20,953 nucleotides of DNA from Halomonas sp. UBA3074 (GTDB taxonomy: Bacteria > Pseudomonadota > Gammaproteobacteria > Pseudomonadales > Halomonadaceae), in NCBI RefSeq assembly GCF_002366715.1, contig NZ_DFBS01000018.1:1-20953 (forward strand), given 5' to 3'. This document shows, one piece after another, positions 1 through 7,162 of this stretch. The first letter of the stretch is position 1, and each line of letters begins with the position of its first letter. Under the pieces are notes generated by a model that did no database searches, was not told where the DNA came from, and worked only from the letters and a program-made list of their open reading frames with translations. The position numbers and the translations under genes are program-made.

Positions 1-537
1 TCCGGTAAAGCCGGGGCGGTTCACGCCGTGCTGGGCCAACTAAGGAGGGCTGACTTGTGTCACCTGCCGCACCTCGCCAACCAGCACGGTCAAGTGCTGA
101 CAAACTCAGGTACGTGGCCGATACACCCCGACACATCAATGCCTTCCTCTTGCAGGTTAGCAGATTCGGTGGGCATCTCGTGGAAATGGAGCCGGGACCG
201 TGGGATATAATCCTTGCTGAACCTACACTCCAAGCAATGCTACCGCTGCCCTTCTCGATGATTTACGTGGCACTGCAATGGTTGCTAGGCTTTATCTTCC
301 TTCGCTAAAAGCCTCCGCCCAATGCAACGCCGGAACATTAGTCAGAATCTATCCGTGCCGCCTGGTAGGTAAAACGTTACATATCAAATTGTCAGTCATT
401 GGCATACTTCCTTCCGGTAGGAATCGCTATATCTACACTTGCTATAGTGCGTTTCTTTCAGCAGGCAAAATTGTCAAGTATCAACTCCCCACGCGAAGCT
501 GGTTGGCCTGTGCAGTACGATCGGCGGCATGATGCGA
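1..537. other. 537-base stretch without a supportable gene
   Basis: Several short open frames cross this stretch on both strands, and one minus-strand frame runs off the left edge. None gives a protein I recognise or has a convincing ribosome-binding site, so I call no gene. Small repeats are present: GCTATA occurs at 426-431 and again at 441-446. TTGTCAGTC at 389-397 recurs at 6749-6757, beyond the other end of the recombinase operon. The stretch lies directly downstream of the last recombinase gene, so it may contain a terminal or recombination region of the mobile element. That is inference from position only. Confidence 0.4.
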
Positions 538-3500
538 TCATGTTTTTCTGGCCACCGCCGCCATAACGATACAAGCCATTACCAGCACATAGCGCACGGG
601 GTAGCCACTTCGAGAGCGCTTATTCTCATTGACTACATAGAAAGTAACGTTGCCCGTGCCCAGCGGTTTTGAAAAACGGTTGCCTGGACGCTTAGCTTGC
701 CATTCCACCTTATGTTGATGTGAGGGAAGCCGCTTCTTCCATTCACTCAGCTGCTGCTTCTCAGACAGGGACGATCGCGCACTGGGTGTCAGCTCAACGA
801 CTGCTCTGATGCGAGCATCCAGACCCAGCACCCAACTCACAAAGGCCAAGCCATCATCGGCATCGCGAATCCATACATGACCGTCGGTGGCACGGTGGTA
901 GCGGTAGAAAAAACGAAGATGCCTACGCAATTCATCCGGATGATGGCTAAACCACCACGACCAGATGGCTTGGTACATCGCATTCGCCACTGGGCGTTCC
1001 GCCAGCGAGCGCGGCATTGCCAGGCGTGGGTGGGCAAAATCATTCGGTGCTGACTGCTTACCTTTCGTCATCCGGTAGTGACGAAACGCGCTCATCCCCT
1101 GCCGCGTGCGCGCTGTTAGAACCCGCCGCGCGCAAGACGTTAGCCGCTCTGCCTCGCCTTTACACAAATTAAAGATATGCTCAACGTCGTCAAAATCGCG
1201 TTGATACAAAGCATCCAGCGCAGCGGCGACCTGCTCCAGCGATAGCTGGCTCAGACCTTGGCGCTCAAGCAGTATCTTGGCTGGCAATTCAGGATAGGGG
1301 GCTAGCGCCTGCTGAGCTACGTCTATCACAGAACATTTGGGAAAGGCCTTTTTAAGCCAACGTGGCGGTTTTCCCCCGAAACGCTCTTTCCATTTACGCA
1401 GGGTCGCCGGCTTGATTTGGAGCACGTTGGCCAAGGGTTCCAACTGAGCAATTGCGTGGCTCGGAATACAGCTCTCCATCGAGGAGGACTGCTTGTGGCA
1501 ATAATGGTCAAGGAGCAGGCAGGTAAAGTGTAAGTAGCTTCGTAATGTCACATCGGGGGACGCATGCCCCATCAGCTGCGCGATAAAGTACAGCCCTGAT
1601 CGCGTGGGACCCTCAGCGACCTTGTCCCAAAGAAAAGCATGATGGGAAGGCGCTGTCCAGGGTATCTCCACCCCATGAAAAGAGAGCAACAGATAATTAG
1701 CCAGTGAATGACGCAGGTGATGAAAGCGCAGACTGTAATCCCCGGTGATACGTCGCATGGCTTCGTGGATCTCTGCCTGCACCTCATCATCGTGTAGCGG
1801 TGCCACCGAACCACTCCCCTCACCGAACAGCATGACACGACCGTGAAGGGTCACCTCTTGTCGATTGGCGATGAAGGCCTTGAATGCTTCCAGCTCGCTG
1901 TCTGTCAGCAGATAATGAAGCGGAAGCTGCCGCCGTGAATCATGGCTCTTAACCCCCACATACTCGTTGTTACGAACCAGAAGAGTAACGTCAGTATCCT
2001 GCACCTCTTGATGGAGCAAGACATCATCTAGCTGAATGGAAAGTGCTTCTCCTATCCTGAGACCAGCGCGAAATCCAAGCACAAATATCCAATAGCGAAT
2101 TTGCCCCATGATGTTTGCCGAGTGGGATGCCAGAAAGCTAGCTATCAGACGATATTCATCCTCTGACAGACAATTGGCATCGGCGTGATGCGCGACAGTT
2201 ATCCCACCGTCAACAAGCACCATAGAGATATTGGCCAGTCCTTGATCAATCACGAGAAAAGAATGGAATGAGCGCAACACCGCCCAACGGTAGTGGCGGT
2301 TTTTCTCGGTCTTGGCCTGTTCGACCACGAACTGATAGGCCTCAATGAGCGCATCCATCCGGTCCTGATCAACCGGCGTCTCCCCCAAAGCCTGCAGAAG
2401 CGGCATGCTTACACCGAGATACTTGTACAGCGTCGACTGCTTTCGCTTCTGCTTCTGATGCAAGAACAGCAGCCAGCGACACAGGCATTCAACGGTGGGA
2501 GCCATACGCTGAGAAGCAACAATGGCACTTTCCAGCTCGCGAGAAAGGTCTCGAAACCTGAGGCGTTTCTGGTTACGACGCTTATAGAGCGTATCGTGTA
2601 ACGATTTCAGCAGCGCACGCCCTTCATATAACGGTTGGTCCCGCTCACAACGCTCGGTCACCATTGGCGTTAGCCCGGATCCTTCTCCTGGAAGCACATC
2701 CTCCTGCTCGGCTTTTGGCTTGGCATGCTTTACGTACCCACCGGTGAGCAGCTGATGCCAACGCTCTTCAGCAATTGACGTGCTTGGGTGTTTGCCGTGT
2801 GCGCTGTTCACGATATAAGCCGGTACATGTAAGCGAAAGGCGGTCGAGGCATGCTCGCTAAACGTCGGAAGTGACACCGGCTCAGTCTTTAAAGCGCCAC
2901 AGAAATGCAGCCAAGCCGTCTGGGTATAAGTCCTCGCCTGCTGATAACCGCCACACTTCTCGCCAGGGTGGCCAAAATGCTGAATGTGGCGCATCAACAC
3001 CGCTAAGGCCGACACTCCCAACAGCCAACGGCTACGTGGCAACACCCGTTTCGATTTTGGCATGCCTTCCGGTACTGTCTCATGCAGCACCAACCAGGCA
3101 GAAGCCCCGTGCACTGCCAATGTAGTGGTGGCCAATGGTAGTGAGTTCAGGTGCTTGCTGCCCAGCAGGCCGTCATTGGCAATCACACAATAAAGAAACA
3201 GCCCCCAACTGATCATTTCAGGCTCAAGCCGACGGTGTCCCTTTTTTCCATTGCCGTGCCAAAGAAGCGCCTGAAAGTCTGGCTGCTGAATCTCATGATC
3301 GGCATCCTGGCACCAGTCACGGTAATCGCTTAAATTTTTGAAGGATAAGGGCGTAAAAGGACTCGCCGCTGGCCTGACCAGGTGCAGCGGCGCTGGAACG
3401 CGCACGTCCCACCCCAACTCACGCTGCCCACGCGACAACCCCAGTGATAAGAAGTTAACCTTGTTGCGAATTTCGACGACTGAACGGTTGTCACCGGTTT

Positions 3501-3723
3501 GTAGGGCTTCTTCCCACTGCTGGGCGATATCCGTCGGCACGCTGACATCCGATTCACCGCGGACAAGGCCAGGGTGCGTTTCCTGTAGCAGTTCCAGTAC
3601 TGCTATTTGGTGACGGCGCCTATTTAGCAGATGCTGCCGATGGCGTGCCTCGGCACCACCTGCCCCTTCCGGAACTTGTATTAGCTTCCAGCCGCTCCAA
3701 ACTTCCTCGACATAGTCAGTCAT
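538..3723 (-). CDS. Very large tyrosine recombinase (1061 aa), third gene of a recombinase trio
   Basis: Site-specific recombinase expected to cut and rejoin DNA at the ends of the mobile element. The tyrosine-recombinase catalytic domain lies at about residues 515-740. Box I is GLRIGEAL with Arg556, a candidate catalytic Lys is K592, box II is HHLRH with His668 and Arg671, and LMGH (His720) is followed ten residues later by the presumed nucleophile Tyr730. Residues 1-390 match no domain I recognise. A segment at about 390-510 probably forms the SAM-like core-binding domain. About 330 residues follow the nucleophile, with a possible helix-turn-helix near 770-785. Ordinary integrases are about 300-450 aa, so both extensions are unusual. 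The ATG is preceded by AGGGG, and the start overlaps the end of the upstream gene by 8 bases, which suggests translational coupling. It may belong to the gamma-mobile-trio or a similar module; this is not certain. Confidence 0.85.
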   Translation of the reverse strand: MTDYVEEVWSGWKLIQVPEGAGGAEARHRQHLLNRRRHQIAVLELLQETHPGLVRGESDVSVPTDIAQQWEEALQTGDNRSVVEIRNKVNFLSLGLSRGQRELGWDVRVPAPLHLVRPAASPFTPLSFKNLSDYRDWCQDADHEIQQPDFQALLWHGNGKKGHRRLEPEMISWGLFLYCVIANDGLLGSKHLNSLPLATTTLAVHGASAWLVLHETVPEGMPKSKRVLPRSRWLLGVSALAVLMRHIQHFGHPGEKCGGYQQARTYTQTAWLHFCGALKTEPVSLPTFSEHASTAFRLHVPAYIVNSAHGKHPSTSIAEERWHQLLTGGYVKHAKPKAEQEDVLPGEGSGLTPMVTERCERDQPLYEGRALLKSLHDTLYKRRNQKRLRFRDLSRELESAIVASQRMAPTVECLCRWLLFLHQKQKRKQSTLYKYLGVSMPLLQALGETPVDQDRMDALIEAYQFVVEQAKTEKNRHYRWAVLRSFHSFLVIDQGLANISMVLVDGGITVAHHADANCLSEDEYRLIASFLASHSANIMGQIRYWIFVLGFRAGLRIGEALSIQLDDVLLHQEVQDTDVTLLVRNNEYVGVKSHDSRRQLPLHYLLTDSELEAFKAFIANRQEVTLHGRVMLFGEGSGSVAPLHDDEVQAEIHEAMRRITGDYSLRFHHLRHSLANYLLLSFHGVEIPWTAPSHHAFLWDKVAEGPTRSGLYFIAQLMGHASPDVTLRSYLHFTCLLLDHYCHKQSSSMESCIPSHAIAQLEPLANVLQIKPATLRKWKERFGGKPPRWLKKAFPKCSVIDVAQQALAPYPELPAKILLERQGLSQLSLEQVAAALDALYQRDFDDVEHIFNLCKGEAERLTSCARRVLTARTRQGMSAFRHYRMTKGKQSAPNDFAHPRLAMPRSLAERPVANAMYQAIWSWWFSHHPDELRRHLRFFYRYHRATDGHVWIRDADDGLAFVSWVLGLDARIRAVVELTPSARSSLSEKQQLSEWKKRLPSHQHKVEWQAKRPGNRFSKPLGTGNVTFYVVNENKRSRSGYPVRYVLVMACIVMAAVARKT

Positions 3724-6205
3724 CCGCTAGCCCCTGCTGCACTGTCCATCCCGCTTCCCGGCGCATTTTACTGAGGACAGGCGCTAGCTCCCGAAACATT
3801 TCCACGGGGGTCAAGGTAGAGAAAGCGCCAAACGGCTCCTGCCCTTGTTGAGCGTGTCCCATAAAGGCATTAACCAGTTCGCCACGAACCCCTTCAGCAC
3901 GCAAAGCACTGCGAAGATAGTGCCGACTTGCGTTGACTGGCAGCGTAAAGAGCGGTACGTGGCGCCGCAGATTCTCTGGAGAAAGCTGAACCATCTGCCA
4001 GCTGTCACTGATAAAAAACATCAGCGGCACGTCTGGCTGAGGCTCACTCAACACTGCTTCGAGGTGCTCGTAAAGAGACGCACGTTGATAAAACCGGGCC
4101 TGTAGCACTTCCAAGTGGCTCGCATACTGGCGTATTTGATCACGCAACTCCGGCAACAGCCAAACCACCCGTGCCTGACTCATCGCTTCGTCGTCCTTGT
4201 CGGAAATGGCCAGAAAACCGGACGCAAAGTCGATTTCCCGCCAGCGAAAAACCAAGTCATTGACAGCACGGTAGCCCGTCGCGAACAGTATCCAGAAAGC
4301 GATATAAGCCACGTAGTGATTATGCGTTTGTCGCCAACTCTCCTCCCCAGGCTGAAGACGCCTAGCTGCCCGCAGTTCGCCTTTCAAGTGTTTGACCAGG
4401 CGTGTCAGCAATATCGGTTTGAGGTTCAGCTTACTGCCATGGTCACCCTTGTTTTGAACGACTTGTTTGAAGGCGTAGTAATGCTTCTCTTCCACGCTAA
4501 GGTACTGATAGATGCTGTTACGCAGCGAAACAGCAGCAGCATGATAGAGTGTCTCAAGATAGCCAGCCGGCACGCTGTAATAATGTGCGGCCACATCAGC
4601 GACGGTGAAACGGTGCCCGGTCAACAGGTAAGCATCAACCCAATCGCTGGAGTGGCCGACGATCTCATCGAATAGCGCTTGACTGATCCGACGGGGTGTC
4701 AGCCGCATACGGTGGGTGCGGTTGATCTTTGAAACCGCCACCCGCATTGCCTCCTCAATGCCGCCATGACGCCATTCGGGAAACAATTCGCGATATTTTG
4801 TCCGACTTTTCCGCACCAAGCTGAGACGCGAGATAAACTTCCCCATCCGCACGGGACTGGCGACCACTACCACCTCATCCACCAATGCAGGCGTGCTCCC
4901 ACCGGCTGTAAAGAGCAGTTTCTTTGCGTCGTCCTGGAGACTGTTACGCCACTCCGGCGACGGAATGGGGAGCACAAAGGCGTGCTCTTCAATCAAAAAA
5001 GCGAGTACGTCCTTGCGGTGTTTCGGTAGCTCATGTCGATGGTTATAGACCCGCATCCCCAGAATCTGCTCGACGGGACGTCCAAGCCAGATCATCAACA
5101 GCAGCAGTAAACCGGCATAGACATCTTCGTCATCACGCTTTTCAAAGCGGCCTCGGCCCGTAAATAGCTCGAAAGCTGCTTTCGCTGCCAGCGATAGCTC
5201 GACCCGACTTAAGCTGGCGTAGCGAAAAGGAAGCCTCTGGTTGGACTGGCTGATATGTTGGATACGGCTGCTCTGGCGCCGGATCAAGTCCCTTAGATCA
5301 AACCCTAATGTCGGTGATGCTTTACTTTCCGTGAAGGAAACAGCACGCAGTGTCTGGGATTCTTTGGGGTGCAAACCGGCGGCACGCTGACGGCCCTGCG
5401 CCTGCTCGTCACCGGCCGATTCCAACAGTTGCATCGACTTTTCTGGCCCCTCATTTTCCTCGTCATCCGAATCCGACACATCAACGCGCCGCTCGATCGT
5501 TCGGGCCGGGTGGCCACCCCCACCTCCACCGTCTCTCGTCTTTCCCTTATGGTCGAGTACTTTTCGAACGAGCAGCTCGATACCCGACAGCGGCTCGAGG
5601 ATCTCGTCGCTCTTTAGCAAATATTGTTGACGGTAGCTTTTGAGCGTGGCGTCCATCTCAATCTCTACCAACAGCCCGAGAGACTTCTTGCCATTGCCAA
5701 TCGTCCGGATATCACGACAAGCAGCGGTGATTTCGGAACCAATATGCGCTTGGTGCCGCTTTCGCTGAACGGCTGAGCACGCCATAACTACACCGGTATG
5801 CTGCCAATACGCATCATTGCCATAGCACTCAGCATCGGGGGTAAGAATCAGCATCGCCCATTCAGGGTGGTCATTGATAATGCCGCGCTGCTTCCCCGAC
5901 TGATCTAACCACGTCTCTGGGCAGCTTTCGCGATCAAATCCCTTCAGCACGGCGATAATCTGGGTAATGACAGGAAGGTAATGAAAGAGGCCTTTCTCCT
6001 CCTTTTTCTCGGTCGCATCATCAAGATCCTCCCGAATTTTTTGGCTTCTTTGAACTGCTTGTAAAGCACGGTTCAAGTTTTCCATAACTAGGAGAAGGTG
6101 GGTTAGATCATCCGGCGCTTTCAGCAGCGCAAGCAGCTTTTCTATTCTGGAAAGCTCCACGCTACTCAAAGTTGCCAATTTCTCCAAATCTGCTTGCATC
6201 ACCAT
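3716..6205 (-). CDS. Degenerate tyrosine-recombinase-like protein (829 aa), second gene of the trio
   Basis: The C-terminal 200 residues resemble a tyrosine-recombinase catalytic domain. GYRAVNDL carries the box I arginine (Arg646), K670 is a candidate lysine, NASRHYLRS is box II with Asn758 in place of the usual His and with Arg761, and FMGH holds His784. The nucleophile region reads EPFGAF, and no tyrosine occurs anywhere after His784. The protein is therefore probably inactive for strand cleavage and may act as an architectural or regulatory partner of the 1061-aa recombinase. The N-terminal region has helical segments, a six-glycine run (about 226-231) and an acidic linker (about 243-255). 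It starts one base after the stop of the 175-aa gene, with GGAG ten bases upstream, and its stop overlaps the next gene. Frame and length look intact. The family name is unknown to me. Confidence 0.82.
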   Translation of the reverse strand: MVMQADLEKLATLSSVELSRIEKLLALLKAPDDLTHLLLVMENLNRALQAVQRSQKIREDLDDATEKKEEKGLFHYLPVITQIIAVLKGFDRESCPETWLDQSGKQRGIINDHPEWAMLILTPDAECYGNDAYWQHTGVVMACSAVQRKRHQAHIGSEITAACRDIRTIGNGKKSLGLLVEIEMDATLKSYRQQYLLKSDEILEPLSGIELLVRKVLDHKGKTRDGGGGGGHPARTIERRVDVSDSDDEENEGPEKSMQLLESAGDEQAQGRQRAAGLHPKESQTLRAVSFTESKASPTLGFDLRDLIRRQSSRIQHISQSNQRLPFRYASLSRVELSLAAKAAFELFTGRGRFEKRDDEDVYAGLLLLLMIWLGRPVEQILGMRVYNHRHELPKHRKDVLAFLIEEHAFVLPIPSPEWRNSLQDDAKKLLFTAGGSTPALVDEVVVVASPVRMGKFISRLSLVRKSRTKYRELFPEWRHGGIEEAMRVAVSKINRTHRMRLTPRRISQALFDEIVGHSSDWVDAYLLTGHRFTVADVAAHYYSVPAGYLETLYHAAAVSLRNSIYQYLSVEEKHYYAFKQVVQNKGDHGSKLNLKPILLTRLVKHLKGELRAARRLQPGEESWRQTHNHYVAYIAFWILFATGYRAVNDLVFRWREIDFASGFLAISDKDDEAMSQARVVWLLPELRDQIRQYASHLEVLQARFYQRASLYEHLEAVLSEPQPDVPLMFFISDSWQMVQLSPENLRRHVPLFTLPVNASRHYLRSALRAEGVRGELVNAFMGHAQQGQEPFGAFSTLTPVEMFRELAPVLSKMRREAGWTVQQGLADD

Positions 6206-6206
6206 G

Positions 6207-6734
6207 TCACTGGGACTCCATGATCCGCTGGAGTTCTGATTTTCGCTTCCTTGAATGCGTGATGCGGCGCTCTTCTAGTCCCATTAATGCCTTTAGATTG
6301 CGTGTGGACAGACTCTTAGGCACCTTGATGCCGTGCGTCTTACGCAGCGTAATGGAGAGCTCTTTTAACTGTCGATAGACGCGCTCTTTCGCATCCACAG
6401 CCTCAGGACAGTGCATCAGGCTATGGCTAATAAGCTCAAACAACGCTCCTCTGACCAGATCAGATTCGTGAGCATCTGTGATGCCTACCGAGATGGAAGC
6501 CTCTGGATCCAGCAAGGCACTAACGGCATGAAACGCGCGAAATCCACTGACCACTTCGTAATGCCTCGATACCTTTTGCACAGAAACGGGATGGTAGGCA
6601 AGTAAGGTATCGGCTAATTCAGCATCCAGCCATGACGACACGGGCAATTGATTGGCAATGTTAATGTTGACTCGCTCGATCTCAGCGAGCGCTCCGGAAG
6701 GGGGTTTGATCTTCGATATTACCAACTTTGTCAC
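6207..6734 (-). CDS. Small protein with ParB-like segment (175 aa), first gene of the recombinase trio
   Basis: First gene of the operon. Translation starts at GTG; a TGAGG ribosome-binding site lies six bases upstream, and the nearby ATG at 6739 is in a frame that stops at once. Residues 40-75 include RHYEVVSGFRAFHAVSAL, which resembles the core strand-helix of ParB/sulfiredoxin-type domains (compare the G-x-R-x pattern of ParB box II). This resemblance is weak and by eye. The C-terminal third is basic (KVPKSLSTRN, then SRKRKSELQR), consistent with DNA binding. It may be an accessory DNA-binding or directionality factor for the two recombinase-like proteins downstream. I do not recognise the family with certainty. 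It could correspond to the small third protein of gamma-mobile-trio modules, but I could not verify that. Confidence 0.75.
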   Translation of the reverse strand: MTKLVISKIKPPSGALAEIERVNINIANQLPVSSWLDAELADTLLAYHPVSVQKVSRHYEVVSGFRAFHAVSALLDPEASISVGITDAHESDLVRGALFELISHSLMHCPEAVDAKERVYRQLKELSITLRKTHGIKVPKSLSTRNLKALMGLEERRITHSRKRKSELQRIMESQ

Positions 6735-6901
6735 ACCATGCCTCAGTGTTGTCAGTCCAATGCATTACTATTATATCAAAATAGATCGCCGTAAATTTTT
6801 ATGGTGACGAGTGTGGTCAGCCGAGTGCTGACGATAAGCTAGACTACAAATAAGCGTCTCTAACCTGTTAAACCGTAGACCCCTATAGCTTTACTGGGCA
6901 C
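6735..6901. promoter_or_regulatory. Divergent intergenic region with a perfect inverted repeat
   Basis: This AT-rich gap separates the minus-strand recombinase operon from the plus-strand primase-helicase reading frame. It contains a perfect inverted repeat, GTCAGC-CGAGT-GCTGAC (6816-6832), a good candidate for a regulator or recombinase binding site. TTGTCAGTC (6749-6757) and ATATCAAA (6773-6780) both have copies in the left flank of the operon (389-397 and 381-388). Promoters for both directions should lie here, but no pair of -35/-10 boxes is clear enough to call. All three plus-strand frames contain stops between 6800 and 6880. Confidence 0.45.
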
Positions 6902-7162
6902 GAGGTAGGTATCCGCACAGATCAAGAACTCGTCACTATTGAGCTGAGACTATCAGAGCTTGAACAAGAAAAGGCTGCTCTCCTTTCTCGAAAGCAAGAG
7001 CTGTATCGCTCTGCAAACCGACATGATTTACCGCTACTCACCCCTGGCCAGAAAGTTGAAGTATACCGAAAACTCTTTCGAGGCAGGCAGGATGTTTATG
7101 CGGTTCGCTGGCAGAGTTCCGGCGGTCGTTCCGGCTATGCTGTCGCTTGTGCGAACGAGTGG
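6872..7162 (+). other. In-frame N-terminal coding extension of the primase-helicase without a normal start codon
   Basis: The frame of the downstream helicase stays open from just after the TAA at 6869-6871. From about 6902 it encodes a plausible coiled coil (LSELEQEKAALLSRKQEL) and then KVEVYRKLFRGRQDVYAVRW and GYAVACANEW. From memory these match the usual N-terminus of TOTE-type primase-helicases. No ATG, GTG or TTG occurs in this frame between 6872 and 7162. Candidate unusual starts are ATC at 6911 (GAGGT four bases upstream) and ATT at 6938. Either a non-standard start is used, or the original start was lost by mutation or by rearrangement upstream. Confidence 0.7.

Noticed and set aside
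1..532. Open frames at the left edge (28-210, 57-308 and 278-532 on plus, and a minus-strand frame running off the edge)
   Set aside because: No recognisable family, no good ribosome-binding sites and low-plausibility composition. I treat them as chance frames or unreadable remnants.
4115..4675. A 186-aa plus-strand open frame inside the 829-aa recombinase-like gene
   Set aside because: It is fully antisense to a gene with clear motifs and resembles no family; a shadow frame.
538..6734. Firm naming of the trio as gmtY, gmtZ and gmtX
   Set aside because: The architecture is suggestive, but I could not verify gene order, sizes or family membership from memory, so no symbols are assigned.
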